A DNA stretch of 7,095 nt, from contig SXMI01000247.1 of NCBI GenBank assembly GCA_005777415.1, positions 1 through 7,095 on the forward strand. The letters run 5' to 3'. Under the pieces are notes generated by a model. That model was not told where the DNA came from, did no database searches, and saw nothing but the letters and a program-made list of their open reading frames with translations. Below, one piece after another: positions 1 to 6,748 of the stretch. How positions within the stretch are numbered: position 1 is the stretch's first letter; the number at the start of each line of letters is the position of its first letter. The position numbers and the translations under genes were made by a program. Source of the DNA: Actinomycetota bacterium (GTDB taxonomy: Bacteria; Actinomycetota; Acidimicrobiia; Acidimicrobiales; Microtrichaceae).

Positions 1-1730
1 CGGAGCTCGGGCTGGGCGAGCCGGTCGACGAGGACTGCTCGATCACCCCCCGGGTCGTCTGGCACTACCAGGCGACCGATGGCTCGCTGCGGGAGCTCCC
101 GGCGGACCGGTCGATCCCGTCGGACGCCGCCACCGCCACCGGCGGCGACCGCACGGTCCCGGTGGTGGTGCGCACCGAGGTGCGGACGATCGACCGCGGT
201 GTGGCCTGGGTGTCGGTCCTGGATCCGTCACCCGCCTCCGAGGCCTGGGACGGCGTGTCCGACGGGTGGAACGGTGACCTGGTCTACCGGTTCGGCGGCG
301 GCTGCGGGACGAGCTACTCGCAGGGGGCGCCACTGCTCGCCGCGGACCGGGGTGCCCCGCCGACCGTGGACGTGACCCTGCTCACCCGCGGGTACGCCGT
401 GGCCACCAACACGCTCAACACGTTCCAGGTGCACTGCAACGACGTGCTGTCGGCCGAGGCGGCGCTCATGACCGTCGAGCACGTGGCCGAGCAGTACGGC
501 GTCCCCCGGCACACCATCGGTGACGGCGCCTCGGGTGGGGCGATCCAGCAGCTGCTGGTCTCGCAGAACTACCCGGGCATCCTGGACGCGCTGGTCGTCG
601 GGGCCCCGTTCCCCGATGCCATGTCGATGGCGCCCGGCGTGACCGACTGCGGCCTGCTCGACGCGTTCTACCGGACGCCCGAGGGCGCCGGCCTGACCCC
701 GGCGCAGCGAGCCGCCGTCAACGGCCACGCCACCGCCGAGACCTGCGACGGCTGGGTCGGCAGCTTCCTGGAGGCCGTGGACCCGACGGTGGGGTGCGAC
801 CTGCCGCCGGAGCAGATCTACGACCCCGTCCTGCGGCCCGACGGCGCACGCTGCACGCTCCAGGACTCGGCGGTGAACCTGTTCGGTGTGGATCCGGCGA
901 CCGGGTTCGGCATCCGTCCGCTGGACAACGTCGGGGTCGTCTACGGGCTGGAGGCGTTCCGGGCGGGTGCGATCGACGCCGAGCAGCTCGTGGTGCTGAA
1001 CGAGCGGATCGGCAGCTACGACATCGACGGTCGGATCCAGCCGGAGCGGAGCCGCGGTGAGGTCGACGAGCTCGAGCACCTGGCCCGGACCGGCCGGGTG
1101 CTGCAGGGCGCCGGTGACGCCACCCGGATCCCGGCCGTGATCGTGAACGTCTACAGCGACCCGACGGGCGACATCCACGACCGGTGGCGGATGTTCGAGA
1201 TCCGGGACCGGCTCGACCGGTCAGCCGGGGGAACGGCGAACAACCTGGCGCTGTGGACGGCGGGCGGGGGGAACCTGGTCGACTCGGCGCTCGGCGGCTA
1301 CACGGAGCTCCGCGATCAGGCACTCGACGCCGTGGCGGCCTGGCTCGAGGCGCTCGACGCCGAGGGGTCGGCCGCCGGTGACGAGGACCGGGCGGCGAAG
1401 CTGGCCAGCACCCGCCCGCCGGCGGCGGCGGACCGGTGCCTGCTGCCCGGCGGCGGTGAGGCCACCGGTCCCGGCATCTACCAGGACGGGACGCCGTGTG
1501 CGGCGGCCTACCCGCTCGCCGGGGACCCCCGGCGGGCCGCCGGCCAGCCGCTCGACGGGCTCACGGCCCGGTGCGAGCTGCAGCCCGTCGAGTCGCTCGA
1601 CGTCGCAGACCGCTTGGACGCCGCCCAGCTGGACCGACTCCGGGCCGTGTTCCCCGAAGGCGTGTGCGACTGGTCGCGGCCCGGCGTCGGCACCGTGCCG
1701 GTCGAGGGCACCTGGCTGAACTACGGCTGA
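1..1730 (+). CDS. DUF6351 family protein, probable secreted alpha/beta-hydrolase-like enzyme (5' end outside window)
   Basis: The reading frame is open from the first full codon at base 3 to the TGA at 1728-1730, so the gene starts upstream; the GTG at 162 is internal. About 575 codons are visible. The pattern resembles DUF6351: a WNGDLVYRFGGGCGTSY stretch near visible residues 90-105, then a nucleophile-elbow motif G-A-S-G-G with Ser at visible residue 177 (TCG at 531-533), followed by a hydrophobic strand and GAPFPD. A likely histidine partner lies in GDIHDRWRMF (visible residue 392). The C-terminus (FPEGVCDWSRPGVG, ending WLNYG) is typical of the family and recalls tannase-like proteins. 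Many scattered Cys suggest disulfides and export, but the signal peptide would be outside the window. The substrate is unknown. The family call is from memory of conserved motifs; the hydrolase activity is inferred from the Ser motif. The 3' end overlaps convergent rsgA by 10 bases. Confidence 0.85.
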   Translation, partial: ELGLGEPVDEDCSITPRVVWHYQATDGSLRELPADRSIPSDAATATGGDRTVPVVVRTEVRTIDRGVAWVSVLDPSPASEAWDGVSDGWNGDLVYRFGGGCGTSYSQGAPLLAADRGAPPTVDVTLLTRGYAVATNTLNTFQVHCNDVLSAEAALMTVEHVAEQYGVPRHTIGDGASGGAIQQLLVSQNYPGILDALVVGAPFPDAMSMAPGVTDCGLLDAFYRTPEGAGLTPAQRAAVNGHATAETCDGWVGSFLEAVDPTVGCDLPPEQIYDPVLRPDGARCTLQDSAVNLFGVDPATGFGIRPLDNVGVVYGLEAFRAGAIDAEQLVVLNERIGSYDIDGRIQPERSRGEVDELEHLARTGRVLQGAGDATRIPAVIVNVYSDPTGDIHDRWRMFEIRDRLDRSAGGTANNLALWTAGGGNLVDSALGGYTELRDQALDAVAAWLEALDAEGSAAGDEDRAAKLASTRPPAAADRCLLPGGGEATGPGIYQDGTPCAAAYPLAGDPRRAAGQPLDGLTARCELQPVESLDVADRLDAAQLDRLRAVFPEGVCDWSRPGVGTVPVEGTWLNYG

Positions 1731-2845
1731 TCGTCCGACGGCTCGTCGCGATCGGCGACCCGCCGGCGGGCCCGCTGGTTCTCGGCCCGGGTGACGGCAC
1801 GGTCGCGTCGCTCGAGGTCGGCCTCGAGCTCGTCGAGCTCCTCGACGAGCCGCTGCCAGATGTCGAGCCGCTCGGCGGTGAGCCGACCGTCGGCGACGGC
1901 GGCGAGCAGACCGCAGCCCGGTTCGTGGTGGTGGGTGCAGTCGGCGAAGCGGCAGTCCTGGGCGAACGGCGACAGGTCGGCGAAGGCGCGCTCGAGCCCG
2001 TCGTCGCAGGCCCACAGGCCCACGCCGCGGATGCCCGGCGTGTCGATCAGCCAGGTGGACCCGCCCAGGTCGATCATCTGGCCAGCCGTGGTGGTGTGGC
2101 GGCCGCGACGGTCGGTGTCCCGCACATCGGCGGTGAGCGCCACCGTCGTGCCGGCCAGTCCGTTCGCGAGTGACGACTTCCCGGCGCCCGAGGCCCCGAG
2201 GAGCGCGAGCACGTGGGGCGAGTCGCTCGGCCCGTCCCCGGCGACGGCCCGTCGGACCGAGACCAGGCCGCCGTTGTCCCGGGTGGAGGCCACGACCACC
2301 TCCACACCCGGTGCGTGGTGTCGAGCCAGGTCCACCTGTGCGGTGATGACGTCGGCGTCGACCAGGTCGGTCTTGGTGAGCACGACCACGGGCGTCGCGC
2401 CGCTCTCCCAGGCCAGCACGAGCTCCCGGCAGAGTCGGGCGGGGTTGACCCCGGAGTCCAGCGGTTGCAGGACGAGGACGGCGTCCATGTTGGCGGCGAG
2501 GGCGCGTGCGTCGAGGCGGACCTCGTCACGTTGCACGCCGGGCGAGCGACGTTCGAACACGGTACGGCGGGGGAGGATCGCCTCGATCCGACCTGCCGTG
2601 GCATCGAGACCGACCACGTCACCGACCACGACCCGGCGCACGGCTTTGGCGGCGACGACCAGTCGATCGGCTCCGGACCCGGTGGCCACCGTGATGCCGC
2701 CCTTGTCGATCCGGACGACCCGGGCCGGCGCCAGGTCCGGTGAGCCGGCGGCGGTCGAACGGGTCGGGTCCGACCACGCGCGCTCCCAGCCGTCGTCCCA
2801 GGCCGGCGGCCGCGCCTGTGGTGGTGCTCCGGTCGGGGCGTCCAT
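1721..2845 (-). CDS. rsgA: RsgA, ribosome small-subunit-dependent GTPase A
   Basis: The 374-residue protein shows the circularly permuted GTPase order that defines the YjeQ/RsgA family. An N-terminal OB-fold region (about 37-100) is followed by G4 TKTD (157-160), G1 P-loop GASGAGKSS (217-225), switch I GRHTTT with His250, and G3 DTPG (268-271). A C-terminal zinc knuckle follows with Cys298, Cys303, His305 and Cys311. RsgA is known to bind the maturing 30S subunit, help check the decoding centre and release other assembly factors on GTP hydrolysis. The charged tail (about 330-374) is likely helical. The ATG at 2845 is preferred because a Trp-Asp-Asp N-terminal segment typical of actinobacterial homologues follows it. 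I see no clear Shine-Dalgarno or TANNNT box before it, so its promoter is unresolved. It is divergent from ppx and convergent with the DUF6351 gene, overlapping it by 10 bases. Family identity is very secure. Confidence 0.97.
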   Translation of the reverse strand: MDAPTGAPPQARPPAWDDGWERAWSDPTRSTAAGSPDLAPARVVRIDKGGITVATGSGADRLVVAAKAVRRVVVGDVVGLDATAGRIEAILPRRTVFERRSPGVQRDEVRLDARALAANMDAVLVLQPLDSGVNPARLCRELVLAWESGATPVVVLTKTDLVDADVITAQVDLARHHAPGVEVVVASTRDNGGLVSVRRAVAGDGPSDSPHVLALLGASGAGKSSLANGLAGTTVALTADVRDTDRRGRHTTTAGQMIDLGGSTWLIDTPGIRGVGLWACDDGLERAFADLSPFAQDCRFADCTHHHEPGCGLLAAVADGRLTAERLDIWQRLVEELDELEADLERRDRAVTRAENQRARRRVADRDEPSDDQP

Positions 2846-2861
2846 CTGGTGTCGATGCTGC

Positions 2862-2883
2862 CACGGGTGGCCATCACGGGTGG
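2862..2883. repeat. 9-bp direct repeat between rsgA and ppx
   Basis: CACGGGTGG occurs at 2862-2870 and again at 2875-2883, separated by CCAT. It lies in the 65-base divergent intergenic region, upstream of the ppx -10 box and just upstream of the rsgA start. The 13-base start-to-start distance is somewhat more than one helical turn. It could be a binding site for a regulator of either gene or chance in GC-rich DNA. No known operator is recognised. Confidence 0.4.
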
Positions 2884-2898
2884 TGGTCGGTCGGGTCG

Positions 2899-2904
2899 TA
2901 CACT
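2899..2904 (+). promoter_or_regulatory. -10 box TACACT of ppx, leaderless geometry
   Basis: TACACT fits the TANNNT -10 pattern and lies exactly six bases before the ATG at 2911, so transcription would begin at or beside the A of the start codon. There is no Shine-Dalgarno between them. No good -35 is visible 17-18 bases upstream, which is common in actinobacteria. The same spacing occurs before greA and before the leuB leader peptide in this window. The start choice for ppx rests largely on this box. Confidence 0.6.
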
Positions 2905-2910
2905 CCGGCC

Positions 2911-4497
2911 ATGGCCGTCGTCCATGGGGTGCCGACGATGTTGGACCGGGGCGGCCGGGCCGACCCCGACGTGATCGCCGCGATCGACATCGGCACCAAC
3001 TCCGTGCACATGGTGGTGGCCCGGGTGGCGAGCAACGACCGGTTCGAGGTCATCACCAAGGAGAAGGAGATGGTCCGGTTGGGGTCCGGCCGCCAGGAGA
3101 TGAAGCACCTGGAACCGGACGCGATCGACCGGGGTGTGGCTGCACTGGCCCGGTGCCGGGCCCTGGCCGATTCCTGGGGGGCGCTCACGTTCGCCGTGGC
3201 CACCTCGGCGGTGCGCGAGGCGAGGAACGCCCAGGAGTTCATCGACCGCGCCCGCACCGAGGCCGGGGTCGAGGTGGAGGTGATCTCGGGCCGGGAGGAG
3301 GCGCGGCTGATCCAACTGGGCGTCCTGCAGGCGCTGCCGGTGTTCGACCGCGACCTGGTGCTCATCGACGTGGGTGGTGGTTCCACCGAGGTGCTCTTCG
3401 GTCGGGGGAGCGAGGTCCGTTACGCCCGGTCGGTCAAGCTGGGGTCCCTCCGGATGACGAGGGAGTTCTTCCCCGAGGGCGAGGTCGTCGGGGACGCCGT
3501 CGCCCGCTGCCGGGAGCACGTCCGGGCCCGGTTGGCACCGGTCGTCCACGAGGTCGACGGGCTGGGCTTCGACGTCGCCGTGGCGTCGTCCGGCACGGCC
3601 GAGACGCTGGCGGCCATGGTCGCATTGCGGTCGGGCAGCGCCCCCCAGTCGCTGAACGGGTTCGTGCTCGCGTTGGACGAGCTGAGCGCCGTCATCGACG
3701 AGCTGGCGGAGGCGGCGACGGCGGCGGAGCGTCGGCGGCTGCCGGGTCTCGACGCCGCCCGGGCGGACATCGTCCTGGGGGGTGCGATCGTTCTGGAGCA
3801 GGTGGCGGCCTCGCTCGGGATCACGGAGCTGCAGATCTCGGAGTACGCGCTCCGCGAGGGGGTCCTGCTCGACGGTCTGCACCGGTCGCGGGGTGGCACG
3901 CTCCATCACCTGTCCGACCTGCGACGCGACTCCGTGCTGCACCTGGTCGAGCTCTGTGACGACGATCCGGACCATGCGGTGCAGGTCGCCCGGCTGGCGC
4001 TCCGGCTGCACGACGAGCTCGCCGACCGGCTCGGTATCGGTGACGCCGAGCGGGAGCTCCTGGAGGCGGCCGCGTTGCTCGCGAACGTGGGCCTGTTCGT
4101 GTCGCACTCGCGGCACCACAAGCACAGCTACTACGTGATCCGGAACTCCGAGCACCTGATGGGATTCACCGATCGGGAGATCGAGGTCATCGCTCAGGTG
4201 GCCCGGTTCCACCGCCGGAGCGCACCGTCGGTGGAGAAGCACTCGGAGTTCGCGGCGCTGTCGCCGGCCGACCAGCGGGTGGTGCGCGCCCTCGCCGCCC
4301 TGCTCCGGGTGGCGATCGGCCTGGATCGCAACCACGACGGGGCGGTCGCCGACGTGCTGGTGGACGTGGGCCCCGACGAGGTGGTCATCGGCCTGCTCCC
4401 GGCCGGGGACGGCGATCTGGCGCTCGAGTCGCTGACCGCGACCGACCGGGCGTCGTTGCTCTCGGAGCTGCTGGGCGTCCCGGTCAGGGTGGGCTGA
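2911..4497 (+). CDS. Ppx/GppA family phosphatase with HD-like C-terminal domain
   Basis: The 528-residue protein belongs to the exopolyphosphatase / guanosine pentaphosphate phosphohydrolase family of the ASKHA fold. Visible motifs are DIGTNS (26-31, phosphate 1), ISGREEARLI (125-134, carrying the catalytic-region Glu), DVGGGSTE (153-160, phosphate 2), SSGTAE (226-231) and ISEYALREGVL (309-319). A second, all-helical HD-like domain spans about 335-490, with HSRHHKHSYYVIRNSE (398-413) and ARFHRR (431-436) as in E. coli Ppx. The usual HD/HE metal dyad is replaced by Ala391-Asn392. Family members release phosphate from polyphosphate or convert pppGpp to ppGpp, in the cytosol; sequence alone does not say which. 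ATG 2911 is chosen because of the upstream TACACT box; ATG 2938 is an alternative, still upstream of the first motif. The gene is divergent from rsgA and convergent with the HNH gene, with one base between the stops. Confidence 0.93.
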   Translation: MAVVHGVPTMLDRGGRADPDVIAAIDIGTNSVHMVVARVASNDRFEVITKEKEMVRLGSGRQEMKHLEPDAIDRGVAALARCRALADSWGALTFAVATSAVREARNAQEFIDRARTEAGVEVEVISGREEARLIQLGVLQALPVFDRDLVLIDVGGGSTEVLFGRGSEVRYARSVKLGSLRMTREFFPEGEVVGDAVARCREHVRARLAPVVHEVDGLGFDVAVASSGTAETLAAMVALRSGSAPQSLNGFVLALDELSAVIDELAEAATAAERRRLPGLDAARADIVLGGAIVLEQVAASLGITELQISEYALREGVLLDGLHRSRGGTLHHLSDLRRDSVLHLVELCDDDPDHAVQVARLALRLHDELADRLGIGDAERELLEAAALLANVGLFVSHSRHHKHSYYVIRNSEHLMGFTDREIEVIAQVARFHRRSAPSVEKHSEFAALSPADQRVVRALAALLRVAIGLDRNHDGAVADVLVDVGPDEVVIGLLPAGDGDLALESLTATDRASLLSELLGVPVRVG

Positions 4498-4498
4498 G

Positions 4499-5938
4499 TC
4501 ACTCACGGGCCGGGGCCTGAGCCGTTGCCGATGCGGGCGGCGGCGCCGGTCGCTGGTGCCGCTGGCAGTCGAGGGAGTCACCGTCGGGGGTGACCACCTG
4601 GAATCGCTGCTCGCCGACGTGGTGCATGGACCACCCGTCGCTGTGCACGACCCCGTGGTGGTGTCGGCACAGCGAGGCCAGGTTCTCGGGGCTCGTCGCC
4701 CCGCCGTCGGCGGCCCGGACGACGTGGTGGGCGTCGGTCCAGGCGGGCGGGGCGTCGCATCCGGGGAAGACGCACCCCCCGTCCCGGGCGGCGAGTGCAC
4801 GGCGGAGTCCTCGGTCGGCGAAGCGGACCGTGGTCCCCAGGTCCAACGGTGTGCCGAGCGAGTCCACGACGAGCGCCGTGATGGTGGCGTCGCAGGTGAG
4901 GAGGTCGAGCGCGTCGGGGTGCACCGGTTGGCCGTGCTGGTCGGGAACGCTCCCGCCGCCGTGGCGACCGACCAGGGCCGGGTGCCCGACGGGAATGGTG
5001 AGCGTCACGTCGGCCACCGGTCCCGAACCGCCGACGGCCGCAGCTCCCCGGCGCACCAGGTCGACGAGTCCGTTGGCGAGATGCGCCGAGTGCGCCGGCC
5101 GGCCCAGGCCGTTCCCGTCGCCGCCGCCCAGACCGTCTCCGGGGCCGCCTCCGAGGCCGGCTTCCTGGTCGCGGGTCCACCGGCGGAATGCGGCGTCGCC
5201 GGCGCGGCGGAGGTGGTGGGCGACCACAGCGGCGTCCGCCCCGACGAGCGTGGCCTCGAGGTGGAGGACCCCGTCGCCGTCGACCTGCAGGTGGAGGCGG
5301 TTGGACGGCGGGGTGGGCCGGTGGCCGCCCTCGGTGTCGGCGAGCTCGATCAGCGCCCGGACGTCGGCCGCCCACCGCTCGAACCGGACGCCGTCGGACA
5401 GATCGAGCAGGTGCGCCTGCAGCTCCACCATGACCGCCTCGACCCGCGGCGTGGTCAGCCGTGAGATCAGCGCGGCGTGGTCCAGGGTGATCCGCCCGCA
5501 GGCCAGCGCGTCTGCGATCAGGGGCAGGGTGGCGCGGAGCCGGCGCGCCACGGACACGTCCCGGCCGGCGCCGGCCCGGGTGGCCCCGTGCTCGTGGCCC
5601 AGCCAGGCTCGGGTCCGGAGACCGGTGCGGTGGGCGGGCTCCTCCCGGGCGTCGAGCTCACCGATGATGGACAGCCGGGCGGCGTCGATGGCACGGCGGG
5701 CGGACTCGACGGCGGCCAGTGCGGCGAACAGGTCGTCGCTGCCTGCCGCCGTGGTCGCGGCGAGCAGCTCCACCAGCGTGGTGGCGGCCCGGTCGACCCC
5801 CAGCGCGACCTGAGCGACAGGCTTCGTGCTGGGGTCGGCGTCGTGGCGGGCCACGCGGTTCGCCGATGTCTGGTCCACCGGCTCGGAAACCGCATCGGGT
5901 CGGCCGGAACCGCGGACACTGCAGGACTGGTCGAGCAC
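4499..5938 (-). CDS. DUF222 domain-containing HNH endonuclease (13E12-like)
   Basis: With the GTG start at 5938 the protein has 479 residues. It carries a helical DUF222 region (about 46-250), a Gly-rich linker (about 261-279, repeats of GLGGG and GDG), a second conserved segment, and a C-terminal HNH nuclease motif. That motif includes Cys389 and Cys394 (CVFPGC), DAHH at 402-405, Asn419 and a Cys-Arg-His-His-His cluster at 424-428. The Cys pairs probably bind structural zinc. The family is abundant and multicopy in actinobacteria; the related REP13E12 repeats of Mycobacterium tuberculosis serve as integration sites for prophage phiRv1. The cellular role is not established. The GTG at 5938 has a good ribosome binding site (GGAG) and precedes the conserved domain. 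The frame stays open to 6214, with GTG 6070 (523 residues) as an alternative whose added Pro/Arg/Cys-rich segment comes from tandem repeats. The gene has its own strong promoter and converges on ppx. Confidence 0.88.
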   Translation of the reverse strand: MLDQSCSVRGSGRPDAVSEPVDQTSANRVARHDADPSTKPVAQVALGVDRAATTLVELLAATTAAGSDDLFAALAAVESARRAIDAARLSIIGELDAREEPAHRTGLRTRAWLGHEHGATRAGAGRDVSVARRLRATLPLIADALACGRITLDHAALISRLTTPRVEAVMVELQAHLLDLSDGVRFERWAADVRALIELADTEGGHRPTPPSNRLHLQVDGDGVLHLEATLVGADAAVVAHHLRRAGDAAFRRWTRDQEAGLGGGPGDGLGGGDGNGLGRPAHSAHLANGLVDLVRRGAAAVGGSGPVADVTLTIPVGHPALVGRHGGGSVPDQHGQPVHPDALDLLTCDATITALVVDSLGTPLDLGTTVRFADRGLRRALAARDGGCVFPGCDAPPAWTDAHHVVRAADGGATSPENLASLCRHHHGVVHSDGWSMHHVGEQRFQVVTPDGDSLDCQRHQRPAPPPASATAQAPARE

Positions 5939-5944
5939 GCTCGT

Positions 5945-5948
5945 CTCC
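5945..5948 (-). promoter_or_regulatory. Ribosome binding site GGAG deciding the HNH gene start
   Basis: On the minus strand GGAG is followed by six bases and then GTG at 5938. It is the only convincing Shine-Dalgarno among the candidate starts of this frame and favours the 479-residue product. Confidence 0.6.
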
Positions 5949-5954
5949 GATGCT

Positions 5955-6004
5955 GGACAGGCCGGTCGAACCGGACAGGCCGGTCGAACCGGACAGGCCG
6001 GTCG
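5955..6004. repeat. 18-bp tandem repeat, about 2.8 copies
   Basis: The unit GGACAGGCCGGTCGAACC occurs at 5955-5972 and 5973-5990 without mismatch, followed by a 14-base partial copy at 5991-6004. It lies just upstream of the preferred HNH gene start, within its predicted untranslated leader. The period is a multiple of three, so if the gene starts further upstream it would encode repeats of Ala-Cys-Pro-Val-Arg-Pro. Copy-number variation between strains is plausible. Confidence 0.95.
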
Positions 6005-6011
6005 GCGGGAG

Positions 6012-6057
6012 GTCGCCCGAGGGCGACGAGACGGTGTCGGGCGACCGGATGGTCGCC
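6012..6057. other. Two adjacent perfect 7-bp inverted repeats in the HNH gene leader
   Basis: GTCGCCC-GA-GGGCGAC lies at 6012-6027 and GGCGACC-GGAT-GGTCGCC at 6040-6057. The arms share a GCGACC-like core. In the minus-strand transcript of the HNH gene both lie between the predicted transcription start and the preferred start codon. No T-run follows either, so they are not intrinsic terminators. They may structure the leader RNA or bind a protein as DNA. The function is unknown. Confidence 0.6.
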
Positions 6058-6071
6058 GAGTGACCTGCACG

Positions 6072-6110
6072 ACCGAACCGAACCGAACCGCCGGAAGCGG
6101 AACCGAACCG
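6072..6110. repeat. Pentanucleotide repeat tract (ACCGA/AACCG)
   Basis: ACCGA occurs in almost four consecutive copies at 6072-6090. After an 11-base interruption (6091-6101) the same unit resumes, with AACCG twice at 6101-6110. It falls in the predicted leader of the HNH gene, between promoter and start codon. A five-base unit shifts the reading frame when copy number changes, unlike the 18-bp repeat next to it. Confidence 0.9.
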
Positions 6111-6134
6111 CATGGATCGAACGTGTGTTCGGTC

Positions 6135-6163
6135 AGTATGGACCTGCGGGACCGGGCTGTCAA
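6135..6163 (-). promoter_or_regulatory. Sigma70-type promoter of the HNH gene
   Basis: On the minus strand TTGACA (6163-6158) is followed by exactly 17 bases and CATACT (6140-6135). This is a perfect -35 hexamer, optimal spacing and a good -10. Transcription should start near 6128, leaving a leader of about 190 bases before GTG 5938. It is by far the most consensus-like promoter in the window and contrasts with the leaderless, weak -35 promoters of the housekeeping genes. Confidence 0.75.
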
Positions 6164-6240
6164 GGCCCCAGCGATGTGGGTTCCGGGCCCGGGTGCCCGC
6201 GCCGGTGCCCGCACCCGCCGCCGGGCCCCGCCGGTGTGAC
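6164..6240. other. GC-rich spacer downstream of greA, no clear terminator
   Basis: These 77 bases separate the greA stop from the HNH gene promoter. They contain a direct repeat of GGTGCCCGC at 6192-6200 and 6204-6212, and a 10-bp palindrome CCGGGCCCGG at 6183-6192. Hairpins such as GGGTGC/GCACCC can form, but no T-run follows in either direction. greA transcription may end by Rho or read through into the HNH gene. No gene is seen. Confidence 0.5.
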
Positions 6241-6714
6241 CTACTCGACGGCGACGACCTCGACGCGCAGCTCCCCGTTCGGTGCCGCGTACCCGACCAC
6301 GTCACCCACGGCGGCACCCAGCAGGGCCTCGCCCAGGGGCGACGTCGGCGAGACGACGTTCAGGTCGTCGTGGCGCTCCTCGATGGAGCCGATCAGGTAG
6401 CGCTCGGTCTCGTCCTCGTCGTCGCCCTCGTAGCGGAGCGTCACGATGCTCCCGTTGGCCACGGTCCCGTCGCCCTCGCCCTCGGGGATGATGACGGCGT
6501 TCTCGAGGATCCCGGCGATCCTGGCGATCCGGGCCTCCATCTTCGCCTTCTCCTCCTTGGCGGCGTGGTACTCGGCGTTCTCCTTCAGGTCGCCGTGCTC
6601 CCGGGCCTTCTCGATCCGGTCGGCGAGGTCGATGCGCCCGTGCGTGCGCAGCTTCTGGATCTCGGCGGTGAGCCGGTCGAAGGCCGCCTGCGAGATGTGC
6701 TGGTCGTCTGCCAT
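6241..6714 (-). CDS. greA: GreA, transcript cleavage elongation factor
   Basis: The 157-residue protein has the usual GreA length and two-domain layout. An N-terminal antiparallel coiled coil (about 5-75) carries the tip motif GDLKENAEY (41-49), whose acidic Asp42 and Glu45 enter the RNA polymerase secondary channel to chelate the catalytic metal. A C-terminal FKBP-like domain (about 83-157) contains the signature SPLGEALLGAAVGD (124-138 region). GreA rescues backtracked RNA polymerase by stimulating cleavage of the extruded RNA 3' end. The ATG at 6714 is supported by a TACGCT -10 box six bases upstream, implying a leaderless mRNA. An acidic insertion-like stretch (GDDEDET, 97-103) is in a variable loop. 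The gene is divergent from the leuB leader region and shares its intergenic control DNA. Confidence 0.97.
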   Translation of the reverse strand: MADDQHISQAAFDRLTAEIQKLRTHGRIDLADRIEKAREHGDLKENAEYHAAKEEKAKMEARIARIAGILENAVIIPEGEGDGTVANGSIVTLRYEGDDEDETERYLIGSIEERHDDLNVVSPTSPLGEALLGAAVGDVVGYAAPNGELRVEVVAVE

Positions 6715-6720
6715 CCGACC

Positions 6721-6726
6721 AGCGTA
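6721..6726 (-). promoter_or_regulatory. -10 box TACGCT of greA, leaderless geometry
   Basis: On the minus strand TACGCT is followed by six bases (GGTCGG) and the greA ATG. Transcription would begin at the start codon. No strong -35 is visible. A GTCGGG-G-CCCGAC palindrome at 6737-6749 lies in the spacer/-35 zone and might be an operator. Confidence 0.6.
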
Positions 6727-6748
6727 GGCGGCGCCCGTCGGGGCCCGA

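Noticed and set aside
228..1178. Minus-strand 316-codon frame opposite the DUF6351 gene
   Set aside because: It has Val/Arg/Gly-rich composition and no motif, whereas the plus strand encodes a conserved Ser-hydrolase-like pattern.
1791..3959. Plus-strand open frame of 722 codons antisense to rsgA and out of frame with ppx
   Set aside because: It is a shadow of two well-supported genes in GC-rich DNA. Its translation is Ser/Arg/Thr/Ala-rich, then Gly/Arg-rich, with no domain.
2074..4800. Minus-strand open frame of 908 codons spanning rsgA, ppx and the HNH gene
   Set aside because: It overlaps three real genes in other frames and has low-complexity Pro/Arg/His composition. Stop-free antisense frames are expected at this GC content.
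4556..5813. Plus-strand frames of 302 and 407 codons opposite the HNH gene
   Set aside because: They are antisense shadows without recognisable motifs or promoter. The minus-strand HNH protein is unambiguous.
5955..6004. Tandem repeat considered as a CRISPR array
   Set aside because: The units are 18 bp and directly adjacent, with no spacers and no cas genes nearby.
6012..6057. Inverted repeats considered as terminators
   Set aside because: Neither is followed by a T-run on either strand, and they lie between a promoter and its gene.
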